Shown one piece after another: positions 16,290 to 24,851 of a stretch of DNA of 64,000 nt. Both the position numbers and the translations under genes were made by a program. This DNA is from Geosporobacter ferrireducens (lineage in GTDB: Bacteria > Bacillota > Clostridia > Peptostreptococcales > Thermotaleaceae). Positions within the stretch are counted from its first letter, which is position 1. Every line of letters starts with the position of its first letter. Where the stretch lies: assembly GCF_001750685.1 (NCBI RefSeq), contig NZ_CP017269.1, forward strand, positions 3,823,416 to 3,887,415. The letters are read 5' to 3'. Under the pieces are notes generated by a model, which saw nothing but the letters and a program-made list of their open reading frames with translations, searched no databases and had not been told where the DNA came from.

Positions 16290-16625
16290 ATGACACCTGG
16301 ATTAATGATAGCAACCTTTGTTGGTGGTTTTATATTTCCATTTATGATCAGCATGTGCTGGGGGCGGTTGGTAGAAGCCTTTGGTCCAGCAGGTGGGTGG
16401 TTTGCAGCAGCTTTTATTGTTGGAACAACTTGGACACTTAACCATGGCGTAGGATTGATTTACCAATCAGGAGAAGCTTGGATTGATATGGCATGGGCAG
16501 CTGCTTTTGGATTATTGGCGGGAGCCGTATATTCAGGGGCTAGCCTTAGCAAGGCAATGCCTACCATTATTTCTGCAGTACTTGGCGGTACATTAGGTGC
16601 TCTAATCTTATCCTTTGTCTTATAA
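16290..16625 (+). CDS. Second small membrane protein, paired with the preceding one
   Basis: 111 residues with about four membrane segments. The segment GRLVEAFGPAGGWFAAAFIVGTTWTLNH parallels GALAGAYGFIGGWFAAFVIISIMWFLNH in the preceding protein, so the two are paralogues (each part quoted here is only a landmark). RBS AAAGGGGG precedes ATG 16290. Both probably assemble together in the membrane as the uptake component of the operon; function is inferred from context only. Confidence 0.65.
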   Translation: MTPGLMIATFVGGFIFPFMISMCWGRLVEAFGPAGGWFAAAFIVGTTWTLNHGVGLIYQSGEAWIDMAWAAAFGLLAGAVYSGASLSKAMPTIISAVLGGTLGALILSFVL

Positions 16626-16633
16626 ACGCTACA

Positions 16634-16669
16634 AACTATAACCAAATTAAAAGTAAACTGGTTATAGTT
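16634..16669 (+). other. Hairpin between the membrane-protein genes and dhaK
   Basis: AACTATAACCA (16634-16644) and TGGTTATAGTT (16659-16669) form a perfect 11-bp stem with a 14-base loop. No long T-run follows, so it may adjust expression within the operon rather than end it. Confidence 0.55.
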
Positions 16670-16742
16670 GTAATAAGCTATTTCTTCATCAGGCTTAGCT
16701 TCAAAGGAAAACTCTGTAAAATAAGAAAAAGGGGGAAAAAGA

Positions 16743-17738
16743 ATGAAAAGATTAATTAATGATCCATACGATGTGGTAGAGGAAATGTTGGAAGGGTATG
16801 TAAAAGCCCATGAAAAATATGTGAAACTATTGGAGCATGATGGCCGAGTGGTTGTTAGCAAAAAAGCTCCTGTTGAAAATAAAGTAGGAATTATTATCGG
16901 TGGAGGCTCCGGACACGAGCCATTGTTCCTGGGTTATGTGGGAGAAGGATTCGCAGATGCTGCTGTAATCGGTAACATCAATACTTCCCCATCTCCAGAA
17001 CCATGTTATAATGCTGTAAAAGCAGTTGACGCAGGAAAAGGCTGCTTATATATGTACGGAAATTATGCTGGAGATGTTTTGAATTTTGATATGGGCGCAG
17101 AAATGGCTGCTATGGATGGTATTCGCGTTGAAACCGTATTGATTACTGATGACGTGGTATCTTCCACAGAAATCAAAGATAGAAGAGGTGTTGCAGGAGA
17201 TTTCTACGTATTCAAGATTGCTGCTGCAAAAGCTGCTTTGGGAGCAGATTTAGATGAGGTAAAGGCTGCTGCTGAAAAAGCAAATGATAATACAAGATCT
17301 ATGGGAGTTGCATTATCCTCTGCTACACTACCCTCTACAGGAAAGCCAATTTTCGAGATGGGCGAAGAAGATATGGAAATCGGAATGGGTATTCACGGAG
17401 AACCAGGAGTAAGAAGAGGAAAGATTGAACCTGCCGATAAAGTGATTGATCAAATCATGGAACACATCCTTCCGGATCTGCCCTATGCATCCGGCGATGA
17501 AGTGAGCGTATTGATAAACAGCTTGGGTGCTACACCGATATTGGATTTACACATTTGCTATAGAAGGGTTGCTCAAATATTGGAGGAAAAAGGAATTAAG
17601 GTTCATAAGTCTTTTGTAGGTCCATTTGCAACTTCTATGGATATGGCCGGTATGTCTGTTACATTAATGAAATTAGATGAGGAGTTAAAGCAGTTGTTGG
17701 ATTATCCTTGTGACACACCCTATTTTGTACAAAAATAA
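16743..17738 (+). CDS. dhaK: DhaK-type dihydroxyacetone (ketotriose/ketotetrose) kinase substrate subunit
   Basis: 331 residues, full length for DhaK. GGGSGHEPLFLGYVG and GNINTSPSPEP are the conserved N-terminal motifs, and GMGIHGEPGVRR carries the histidine that binds the ketone covalently as a hemiaminal. RBS AAAGGGGG precedes ATG 16743. With DhaL and DhaM it forms the PTS-dependent kinase. The neighbouring isomerase genes leave open whether the natural substrate is dihydroxyacetone or a four-carbon ketose such as erythrulose. Confidence 0.9.
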   Translation: MKRLINDPYDVVEEMLEGYVKAHEKYVKLLEHDGRVVVSKKAPVENKVGIIIGGGSGHEPLFLGYVGEGFADAAVIGNINTSPSPEPCYNAVKAVDAGKGCLYMYGNYAGDVLNFDMGAEMAAMDGIRVETVLITDDVVSSTEIKDRRGVAGDFYVFKIAAAKAALGADLDEVKAAAEKANDNTRSMGVALSSATLPSTGKPIFEMGEEDMEIGMGIHGEPGVRRGKIEPADKVIDQIMEHILPDLPYASGDEVSVLINSLGATPILDLHICYRRVAQILEEKGIKVHKSFVGPFATSMDMAGMSVTLMKLDEELKQLLDYPCDTPYFVQK

Positions 17739-17782
17739 ACGGCTTCAAGAAGTAATAAAACACAGCAAAGGAGGGACTGTCA

Positions 17783-18427
17783 ATGTATGAAAGCTATGTA
17801 CTGGACAAAGCATATTTTGTAAAGGTCATTGAAGATCTGGCTGCCATAGTAGAAGAGCAGAGAGATTATTTGACAGGATTGGATTCTGCTATAGGAGATG
17901 GGGATCACGGCTTGAACTTAAGTATTGGCTTTAGGGAAGTAAGCAAAAATCTTAGCGAATGGCAGAAGGAAAACCTTACCATCCTTTTTAAAAAGATTGG
18001 TATGGCACTGCTTGGAAAAGTGGGCGGATCTGCTGGTCCTTTATACGGCAGCTTGTTTATGAAAATGGGAGAGCCGGCCGGTGGTAAAGATGTTGTAGAT
18101 TTCAATGAATTCTGCAATATGCTGAAGGCTGGGATAGAAGCTGTTGAAATGCGGGGAAAAGCTGTTGTAGGCGAAAAGACCATGGTAGATGCCCTAAGAC
18201 CTGCCTTGGATGCTTTAACAAAAGCGGTAGAAGATGGTGTAGCGCCGAAGATTGCCTTTGAAAAAATGTTGGATAGTGCTAAAGCCGGGAGAGAATCTAC
18301 CATTCCACTGATTGCTAAGAAGGGTAGGGCAATGCGGCTAGGTGAAAGAGCCATTGGACATGTAGATCCAGGATCTGCTTCAAGCTGTATCATTTTAGAA
18401 ATGTTTTATAAAAATATGCCACAATAA
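17783..18427 (+). CDS. dhaL: DhaL-type ADP-binding kinase subunit
   Basis: 214 residues. LDSAIGDGDHGLNL near residue 35 is the Asp-rich motif that binds the two Mg ions of ADP; GGSAGPLYGSLFMKMG and GHVDPGSASS (near the C-terminus) are further DhaL signatures. In PTS-dependent systems ADP stays bound to DhaL and is rephosphorylated by DhaM. RBS AAAGGAGGG precedes ATG 17783, 44 bases after dhaK. Confidence 0.92.
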   Translation: MYESYVLDKAYFVKVIEDLAAIVEEQRDYLTGLDSAIGDGDHGLNLSIGFREVSKNLSEWQKENLTILFKKIGMALLGKVGGSAGPLYGSLFMKMGEPAGGKDVVDFNEFCNMLKAGIEAVEMRGKAVVGEKTMVDALRPALDALTKAVEDGVAPKIAFEKMLDSAKAGRESTIPLIAKKGRAMRLGERAIGHVDPGSASSCIILEMFYKNMPQ

Positions 18428-18439
18428 AATGTTCATCAT

Positions 18440-18475
18440 GGAGCAATCACTGGTCTTTGGGTCAGTGATTGTTCC
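18440..18475 (+). other. Intra-operon hairpin between dhaL and the isomerase gene
   Basis: GGAGCAATCACTG (18440-18452) pairs with CAGTGATTGTTCC (18463-18475) with one wobble. No T-run follows, and the next gene's RBS is 10 bases on. A role in transcript processing or stability is possible. Confidence 0.55.
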
Positions 18476-18493
18476 AGTAAAGGGGAAGGTTTC

Positions 18494-19267
18494 ATGAGAA
18501 AAATAATTGTGGGTACCAGCTGGAAAATGCACATTCACTCTATGAAAGAAGGAGAGAAACTGGTAGAAGGCATTTACCGATCAGTTGGATACGTCAAAGA
18601 AGTTGAAATGTTTATCCTTCCGACTTATCCGATGATTCCTATGATTGCAAAGAAATTGGAAACAGGAAATATCAAATGGGGAGCACAAAATATATGTATG
18701 ATGGATAAGGGTGCATACACCGGAGAGGTTCCACCACTGATTTTAAAGGAACTTGGATGCAGCTATATCGAGATTGGTCATGCAGAAAGGCGTGCAACGT
18801 TTGGTGAAACCGATAAGGACGTCCATAAAAAAGTGAGGCTTTCGCTGGAGTACGATATGATCCCCGTAGTTTGCATCGGAGAAACAGAAGAGGATAAACG
18901 GGAGCATGTAGGGAATGTGCGGCTTCATACCCAGGTCTTATGGGCATTAAATGGATTGCCGATTGAAGAAATGAAGAAAGTTATTCTAGCCTACGAACCT
19001 GTATGGGCTATCGGAAAAGCAGAAGCTGCAGGGGCGGAATATGTAGAAAATATCCACGGATATGTTCGATCTATCATAGAAAAGGAATATGGAAGAGATG
19101 TAGCCCAAGCCATTCGCATCATTTATGGAGGTTCAGTAAATCGAGACAATACAAACCTGTTGACAAAACAGGAAAATGTTGACGGATTATTTGTAGGGAG
19201 ATTTGGCCTAAATCCAGAGGATTTCAGTCAGATTGTCAAAACGACCATAGAAAATAAGTCTATCTAG
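18494..19267 (+). CDS. Triose-phosphate isomerase paralogue (EryH/LerI-like candidate)
   Basis: 257 residues. TIM landmarks are present: GTSWKMH (catalytic Lys), EIGHAERR (catalytic His), AYEPVWAIG (catalytic Glu) and IIYGGSVN (phosphate loop). But the canonical N in GNWKMN is replaced by S, and GHSERR reads GHAERR. Such divergence is what one expects of TIM paralogues in four-carbon sugar pathways, where a TpiA2/EryH enzyme isomerises L-erythrulose phosphate, and RpiB completes the route to erythrose 4-phosphate. An RpiB gene follows 15 bases later. A second ordinary TIM for dihydroxyacetone phosphate is the alternative. Confidence 0.8.
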   Translation: MRKIIVGTSWKMHIHSMKEGEKLVEGIYRSVGYVKEVEMFILPTYPMIPMIAKKLETGNIKWGAQNICMMDKGAYTGEVPPLILKELGCSYIEIGHAERRATFGETDKDVHKKVRLSLEYDMIPVVCIGETEEDKREHVGNVRLHTQVLWALNGLPIEEMKKVILAYEPVWAIGKAEAAGAEYVENIHGYVRSIIEKEYGRDVAQAIRIIYGGSVNRDNTNLLTKQENVDGLFVGRFGLNPEDFSQIVKTTIENKSI

Positions 19268-19282
19268 AGGAGGTTGGTAAAT

Positions 19283-19732
19283 ATGAAGTTAGCAGTCGGA
19301 TGCGATCAAAATGCTTATGGGCTAAAGGTCGAAATCATGAAGCATCTTGATAGTATGGGAATTAACTATGAAGATTTTGGCAGTCATGAAGGGGAAAGTG
19401 TACTTTATCCAAATGTTGCTCTGAAAATCGCAGAAGAAGTCTCCAAAGGCACTTATGAAAGAGCAATCATTCTTTGCGGTACTGGAATTGGTATGGCTAT
19501 TACAGCCAATAAGGTTCCCGGCATAAGGGCAGCAGTTTGTCATGATGTGTATTCTGCAGAAAGAGCAAGAAAAAGCAATAACGCCCAAATTATGACCATG
19601 GGCGCTGAGATCGTGGGAGCTGCATTAGCTAAAAAACTGGTAGATGTATGGTTGGCTTCAGAGTTTCAAGGCGGAGGATCTGCACCTAAGGTAGAATTAA
19701 TGTGTGAAATCGATGAACGGTACAGAAAATAA
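19283..19732 (+). CDS. rpiB: RpiB/LacA-B family sugar-phosphate isomerase
   Basis: 149 residues from ATG 19283, with GAGGAGG before it. LAVGCDQNAYGLK, LCGTGIGMAITANKVPG (catalytic Cys) and HDVYSAERARKSNNA are RpiB signatures. RpiB interconverts aldose and ketose phosphates through an enediol. It overlaps in function with the preceding TIM paralogue in tetrose catabolism, where RpiB/EryI makes D-erythrose 4-phosphate. It is the last gene of the operon; a strong terminator follows. Confidence 0.9.
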   Translation: MKLAVGCDQNAYGLKVEIMKHLDSMGINYEDFGSHEGESVLYPNVALKIAEEVSKGTYERAIILCGTGIGMAITANKVPGIRAAVCHDVYSAERARKSNNAQIMTMGAEIVGAALAKKLVDVWLASEFQGGGSAPKVELMCEIDERYRK

Positions 19733-19743
19733 TTAAGAAAACT

Positions 19744-19784
19744 TTAAAAAGGCACAGATGAAATTCCATCTGTGCCTTTTTTAT
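19744..19784 (+). terminator. Terminator of the dha-type operon
   Basis: AAAAAGGCACAGATG, loop AAATTC, CATCTGTGCCTTTTTT: a 15-bp stem followed by T residues. Confidence 0.95.
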
Positions 19785-19898
19785 AGAACTTGCAGATTGT
19801 ATGGGCCGGGGTTGATGAATAAATTGAAGTCTAGTAGAATAATATTATGGGTATTCTAAAAAATGAGTAGTAGTAAATTTGTTTTAGGAGGGATGAAC

Positions 19899-20462
19899 TT
19901 GAAGGGAACATTGAAAGTTATCATAGTAATCGCAGTAATCCTTTTGGTATTAGGAGGACTATATGGCAGTACCTATAATACACTGGTTACAAGGTCAGAA
20001 CAGGTCGATGCCCAATGGGCTATTGTTGAAAGCAGCTTGCAGCGAAGATTTGACTTAATACCCAACCTGGTAGAATCTGTAAAAGGTGCCATGGCACAAG
20101 AACAAGAGGTATTTGGCCGCATTGCGGATGCACGGGCAAGAATGGCAGGAGCCGGCACTGTGGATGAGCGGGTAGCTGCATCTAACGAGCTGGAAAGTGC
20201 TTTAGGAAGACTGTTGGTGGTAATGGAAAATTATCCCCAGCTACAGTCGATCGGTACAGTCAACCGGCTGATGGATGAACTTGCAGGTACGGAAAACCGT
20301 ATTAATGTGGAACGAAACAGATATAATGAGGCGGTGAGAACCTATAATCTAGCAATCAAAACTTTTCCAAGAAATTTATTTGCAGGAATGATGGGCTTTG
20401 AAACAAGACATTATTTTGAGGCTGCAGAAGGCGCCCAAGAAGCACCGAGGGTAAATTTCTAA
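19899..20462 (+). CDS. lemA: LemA family membrane protein
   Basis: 187 residues from TTG 19899. TTAGGAGGG at 19884-19892 abuts ATG 19893 but is well placed for the TTG, and the ATG at 19863 has no RBS. The protein has one N-terminal membrane helix (VIIVIAVILLVLGG) and a long helical domain with QVDAQWAIVESSLQRRFDLI and AYNEAVRTYN-type ending typical of LemA. Function of LemA is not settled; it is often encoded next to a TPM-domain protein, as here. Confidence 0.9.
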   Translation: MKGTLKVIIVIAVILLVLGGLYGSTYNTLVTRSEQVDAQWAIVESSLQRRFDLIPNLVESVKGAMAQEQEVFGRIADARARMAGAGTVDERVAASNELESALGRLLVVMENYPQLQSIGTVNRLMDELAGTENRINVERNRYNEAVRTYNLAIKTFPRNLFAGMMGFETRHYFEAAEGAQEAPRVNF

Positions 20463-20515
20463 GAAACAATAAAAATAAGTTCATTTAGCTATACTGCAGT
20501 TCATTTTTATAGCAT

Positions 20516-20552
20516 GTGTAGAGGACGGCCTTGCGTCGTCCCGCTGAATGTC
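20516..20552. repeat. Palindromic dispersed repeat, copy 2
   Basis: TGTAGAGGACGGCC...GTCGTCCCGCTGAATG: GGACG pairs with CGTCC. It matches the order and ends of the element at 12316. Confidence 0.45.
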
Positions 20553-20592
20553 AGCTTTACTAGACATATAACCCCCGAAAGGCGGTGAATCA

Positions 20593-21405
20593 ATGAAAAA
20601 ATTCAAGTGGATTAGTCTTTTTCTCGCGATTCTGATTTCTTTTAGCGGGATCAGTAGTTTTGCAGACGTAGTATATCCGGAGCCTACAAGGGAGTTTTAT
20701 GTAGCCGATTTTGCCGGGGTATTGTCCCAAGAGACAAGAAATGCCGTTTTGAATGCCAATCTGAATTATGAAAAGACGAAGGAAAAGCCTCAGATCGTAG
20801 TGGCCACAGTACCAAATCTTCAAGGGCTGGACATTAATCAGTACGCGGTTGAACTTTTTGAAAAATGGAAAATTGGAAATAAAGATTATGATAACGGGGT
20901 TCTACTGCTTCTGGCTTTGGAAGAGCGCCGCGTGTGGATTGAAGTGGGTTATGGCTTAGAAGGTGCCATTCCCGACGGCAAGGCAGGAGAAATCCTGGAT
21001 GCTGCTGTACCAGCCCTGTCTCAGGGCAGCTATTCCGATGGATTGCTCAGGGCCTTCTACCTGCTGAGCCAGGAGACAAACAGAGAATATGGTTATGAAA
21101 ATGCAGCAATTCTAGGAAACTATCGGCCTGAAGAAATCAATCAACGGCCTATAAGTCAGACGATTCCTGAGAGCAGAGGGATTCCTTCTATCTTTCGTAT
21201 TTTAGGAATCTTATTTATCCTGTTTTTGCTGTGGTTGGACTATCGATTTCTCGGCGGTTTCATCATGGGCATGTTTTTCAGAATGTTCCTTTATGGTGGA
21301 AGAGGTGGCCGTGGCGGCGGCGGTTTTGGCGGCGGAGGCTTTGGAGGAGGAAGTTCCGGAGGTGGCGGCCGTTCTGGTGGCGGAGGTGCCGGCAGAGGAT
21401 TTTAA
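20593..21405 (+). CDS. TPM-domain protein, YgcG type, with Gly-rich C-terminus
   Basis: 270 residues. A signal peptide (KWISLFLAILISFSGISSFA) is followed by a TPM domain (about 40-165) with FYVADFAGVLSQETR, GVLLLLALEERRVWIEVGYGLEG and PDGKAGEILD. A membrane helix at about 200-222 and a Gly/Ser-rich tail (from about 236) complete the YgcG layout. Members sit in the membrane facing outward; some TPM domains act as phosphatases, most are uncharacterised. It pairs with lemA. Confidence 0.9.
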   Translation: MKKFKWISLFLAILISFSGISSFADVVYPEPTREFYVADFAGVLSQETRNAVLNANLNYEKTKEKPQIVVATVPNLQGLDINQYAVELFEKWKIGNKDYDNGVLLLLALEERRVWIEVGYGLEGAIPDGKAGEILDAAVPALSQGSYSDGLLRAFYLLSQETNREYGYENAAILGNYRPEEINQRPISQTIPESRGIPSIFRILGILFILFLLWLDYRFLGGFIMGMFFRMFLYGGRGGRGGGGFGGGGFGGGSSGGGGRSGGGGAGRGF

Positions 21406-21445
21406 ATACAGCTTCACGATAAATGATAGGATTAGATTATATGCG

Positions 21446-21480
21446 AAAAAGCAGTGCTTAATCAAAGCCTGCTTTTTACA
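21446..21480 (+). terminator. Terminator after the TPM gene
   Basis: AAAAAGCAG (21446-21454) pairs with CTGCTTTTT (21469-21477), inner GCTT/AAGC continues the stem. Confidence 0.8.
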
Positions 21481-21622
21481 TGTGTAAAATAATTTATATA
21501 AACAATACATTTTTTGCATATAGTTTTCAAAAAATATATAGGAATTATGAGAATTTTATGATATTATATCAGAACACACTAGCATTTATACTACAATAAA
21601 AAAGAAAAAGGAGGTCAATTGG

Positions 21623-22975
21623 ATGAATTCTAATCAAGCAAACGGCCAGAGAGAGCAATGGGGATCCAAAATAGGCTTTATCCTTGCAGCCGCAGGATCA
21701 GCGGTAGGATTGGGTAACTTGTGGAAGTTTCCCTATATGGCAGGAAAAAACGGAGGGGGCGCCTTTGTTTTAGTTTATTTTGTCATTTTGTTCCTGGTTG
21801 GATTTACTTTGATGATGGCAGAATTGGTATTGGGCAGACACACTCAATTAAATGCTATTGGAGCTTATCGAAAAATCAGCAAAGCTTTTACCTGGGTTGG
21901 TGTACTGGGGGTATTAGCGGGCTTTTTAATTTTATCCTTCTATAGTGTAGTTGGCGGTTGGGTAATTAATTATGTGGTAAAATCAGCCACCGGTGCACTT
22001 CATACAACAGATACCGGTGCGCTGGGAGACATGTTTGGTCAATTGGTAGGGGGCACAGTAGAACCGATACTGTATCATGGAATCTTTATGGTTTTAACAT
22101 TGGCTATTGTATTTGGCGGAATTAGTGGAGGAATAGAGAAAGCAAGTAAAATCATGATGCCTGCTTTATTTATTATGATGATTATCCTTGCGATCAGATC
22201 TCTGACCTTTGAAGGTGCATCCGAAGGCGTACGCTTCCTTCTGGCTCCTGACTTTTCTGCAATCAATAGAGGCGTAGTTCTCGATGCATTAGGACAAGTA
22301 TTCTTCTCTTTAAGCTTAGGAATGGGCTGTATGATTACCTATGGAAGTTACCTTAGCAAAGAGGAAAACATTCCCCAAAGTGCAATCGTTATCCCATTGG
22401 TGGATACAGGGGTTGCATTATTAGCAGGATTGGCGATTCTGCCCGCTGTATTTGCTTTCGGATTTGAACCTGGACAAGGACCCGGACTCATGTTCGTAAC
22501 GCTGCCGGCGGTTTTCGCACAAATGCCCCTTGGAAGAATTTTTGAACTCATTTTCTTTACATTGGTATTATTTGCAGCCCTCACCTCATCGATTTCTCTA
22601 TTGGAAGTGTGCGTGGCCTATGTAGTAGACGAATGGAAATGGAACCGGAAGATTACAACGATGACATTAGGTGCTGTTATCTTCCTGATGGGTATTCCGG
22701 CATCGCTATCCAACGGACCTTGGGCCCATATTCAAATTTTGGGAGAGCGGGGTTTCTTCGATACCTATGACTTTATTGCCAGCAATATCTTCCTGCCATT
22801 AGGCGGTCTGATGCTGTGTCTTGTTGTAGGCTGGTTCTGGGGAATTGATAAAGCCGTTTTTGAGGCTACCAATAACGGACGGATTCGTTTTGGATTAGCG
22901 CCTATCTGGAGCTTCTTAGTTCGATTTGTGGCACCGGTAGCGATCCTAATTGTATTTATCCGGTCTATCATGTAA
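21623..22975 (+). CDS. Sodium-dependent transporter, NSS (neurotransmitter:sodium symporter) family
   Basis: 450 residues with about 11-12 membrane helices. GSAVGLGNLWKFPYM and NGGGAFVLVYF are the NSS signature in helix 1-2, with an unwound substrate/Na+ site at GSAVGLGN. Bacterial members such as LeuT and TnaT import amino acids with Na+. The substrate is not evident. RBS AAAGGAGG precedes ATG 21623. The gene is flanked by terminators and appears monocistronic. Confidence 0.93.
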   Translation: MNSNQANGQREQWGSKIGFILAAAGSAVGLGNLWKFPYMAGKNGGGAFVLVYFVILFLVGFTLMMAELVLGRHTQLNAIGAYRKISKAFTWVGVLGVLAGFLILSFYSVVGGWVINYVVKSATGALHTTDTGALGDMFGQLVGGTVEPILYHGIFMVLTLAIVFGGISGGIEKASKIMMPALFIMMIILAIRSLTFEGASEGVRFLLAPDFSAINRGVVLDALGQVFFSLSLGMGCMITYGSYLSKEENIPQSAIVIPLVDTGVALLAGLAILPAVFAFGFEPGQGPGLMFVTLPAVFAQMPLGRIFELIFFTLVLFAALTSSISLLEVCVAYVVDEWKWNRKITTMTLGAVIFLMGIPASLSNGPWAHIQILGERGFFDTYDFIASNIFLPLGGLMLCLVVGWFWGIDKAVFEATNNGRIRFGLAPIWSFLVRFVAPVAILIVFIRSIM

Positions 22976-22981
22976 TTATCC

Positions 22982-23020
22982 GAGCAGTCTGGAATGATCC
23001 AGACTGCTCTTCTATTTTCT
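22982..23020 (+). terminator. Terminator after the NSS transporter
   Basis: GAGCAGTCTGG, loop AATGAT, CCAGACTGCTC, then TTCTATTTTCT. Confidence 0.9.
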
Positions 23021-23045
23021 AAGCAGATTTTTTTGTTTCAGCTTG

Positions 23046-23054
23046 TGGTATAAT
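23046..23054 (+). promoter_or_regulatory. Extended -10 promoter
   Basis: TGGTATAAT (TGnTATAAT) at 23046-23054 gives a transcript start near 23061, about 27 bases before ATG 23088. This also argues against translation starting at 23043. Confidence 0.55.
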
Positions 23055-23087
23055 ATGGAGGATGACAACAAGAAGGGAAGAATAGAG

Positions 23088-24677
23088 ATGATTCGCGTAA
23101 ATGAAATTAAGCTATCCATTGAAGAAGACTTAAATAATATAAAAGAAAAAATTATAAAAAAGCTCAGAATACAACCCCAGGAACTTTTATCTTATCAAAT
23201 CTATAAGGAATCTATCGATGCAAGAAAAGGTGATGAGATTTTTTTTGTGTATACAGTAGATGTTTCTCTGAAGGATGAAGGGAAAGTTTTAAAAAAGCAT
23301 AAAAACCTTATAAAAACACCTTCTTACAGCTATAAAGAAATACCAAGCGGAAAAATCCCGATGAATGATCGGCCCGTCGTAATCGGTACGGGTCCGGCAG
23401 GTATGTTTGCTGGACTGATATTAGCACAGCGAGGTTATAAGCCGATACTGCTGGAACGGGGAAGGGATGTAGATGCCAGAAGTAAAGATGTGGAGGATTT
23501 CTGGTTAAGGGGGCAGTTTCAAAAGGAGTCCAATGTACAGTTTGGAGAAGGGGGTGCCGGAACCTTTTCTGATGGAAAGTTAACGACAAGAATCAAGGAT
23601 GTGCGCGTAAGGAAGGTACTGGAGGAATTTGTAGAAGCAGGAGCGCCGGAGGAAATCTTATATTCCTATAAGCCTCATATCGGAACAGATATTTTAAAGG
23701 ACGTGGTTAAAAACATTAGGAAAGAGATGAAAAAACTAGGTGGAGATATTCGCTTTGATAGCAAGGTGACCGACCTATTGATTGAGGGGGGAAAAATCAA
23801 AGCAGTTGAAGTGAATTGTCAGGAATGGATAAGAACAGAAAACGTAGTTTTAGCCATAGGCCATAGCGCAAGGGATACTTATGAAATGCTTTATCAACGA
23901 GGTGTACAGCTCCGCCAAAAACCCTTTTCTATCGGAGTGCGTATTGAACATCCTCAAGAATTGATTGACCAATCCCAATATAAAAAGTTTTCAGGGCATT
24001 CTCGATTAGGTGCTGCAGACTACCGGTTAACCTACCAAAGTACAAAGGAGAGAGCGGTATATACCTTCTGCATGTGTCCAGGGGGAATGGTGGTTGCGGC
24101 AAATTCAGAAGAAGCGATGGTCGTAACCAATGGAATGAGTGAATATAGCAGGGATAGAGAAAATGCCAATAGTGCCCTTTTGGTTCAGGTAAACACGGAA
24201 GATTTTGGCGGCAGTCACCCCCTTCAGGGTATGGAGTTTCAACGGATCTGGGAGAGAGAAGCTTTTAAATTGGGTGGAAGTAACTACCATGCACCTGTGC
24301 AGCGTGTAGAGGATTTTCTTGAAGGTGTGCCGAGTAAGAGAATTGGGATGGTAAAGCCATCTTACTTACCAGGTGTAACACCCACAGATCTTAGGAAATG
24401 CCTGCCAGATTTTGTAATAGAAGCGATGAAAGAGGCAATTCCGGAAATGGATAAAAAGCTAAAGGGATTTGCCTTGGCAGATGCTCTGATGACTGGAGTG
24501 GAAACACGGAGTTCAGCTCCGGTACGGATCGAGCGCTTTGAAGAAACTCTGGAGAGCTTAAATGTGAAAGGTCTCTATCCCGTAGGTGAAGGTGGCGGGT
24601 ATGCAGGGGGGATTGTGTCTGCGGCGGTAGACGGGATCAAGGCAGCAGAAAAAATTATCCAAAAATATAGGGTGTAA
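23088..24677 (+). CDS. FAD-dependent oxidoreductase-like protein (COG2509 type)
   Basis: 529 residues from ATG 23088 (AAGGGAAG upstream). An N-terminal 100-residue ferredoxin-like domain precedes the FAD-binding motif VVIGTGPAGMFAGLILA; GEGGAGTFSDGKLTTR, YTFCMCPGG and GLYPVGEGGGYAGGI are conserved in this widespread clostridial and Bacteroides family. It is distantly related to electron-transfer flavoprotein dehydrogenases; the physiological role is not known to me. It is monocistronic, with a terminator. Confidence 0.85.
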   Translation: MIRVNEIKLSIEEDLNNIKEKIIKKLRIQPQELLSYQIYKESIDARKGDEIFFVYTVDVSLKDEGKVLKKHKNLIKTPSYSYKEIPSGKIPMNDRPVVIGTGPAGMFAGLILAQRGYKPILLERGRDVDARSKDVEDFWLRGQFQKESNVQFGEGGAGTFSDGKLTTRIKDVRVRKVLEEFVEAGAPEEILYSYKPHIGTDILKDVVKNIRKEMKKLGGDIRFDSKVTDLLIEGGKIKAVEVNCQEWIRTENVVLAIGHSARDTYEMLYQRGVQLRQKPFSIGVRIEHPQELIDQSQYKKFSGHSRLGAADYRLTYQSTKERAVYTFCMCPGGMVVAANSEEAMVVTNGMSEYSRDRENANSALLVQVNTEDFGGSHPLQGMEFQRIWEREAFKLGGSNYHAPVQRVEDFLEGVPSKRIGMVKPSYLPGVTPTDLRKCLPDFVIEAMKEAIPEMDKKLKGFALADALMTGVETRSSAPVRIERFEETLESLNVKGLYPVGEGGGYAGGIVSAAVDGIKAAEKIIQKYRV

Positions 24678-24719
24678 AAAAGAGTAATGGGAATATCAAA
24701 AGCCCCATTACTTTTTTTT
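24677..24719 (+). terminator. Terminator after the FAD protein
   Basis: AGTAATGGG (24683-24691) and CCCATTACT (24704-24712) followed by eight T residues. Confidence 0.9.
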
Positions 24720-24851
24720 GTCACAGGATGTTCTAAAAATGGAATTTTATTGAGAACTATATTATAATAAGAATAGACTAGAAGATAATTATCATATTCT
24801 TTAGAAAACTGTGGTCTATGGGTCCACTATTCTTGGTAGAGGAGTAAAAAA

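Noticed and set aside
23043..23087. Upstream start (ATG-like at 23043) for the FAD protein
   Set aside because: An extended -10 box lies at 23046-23054, inside the proposed extra codons, and the RBS fits ATG 23088.
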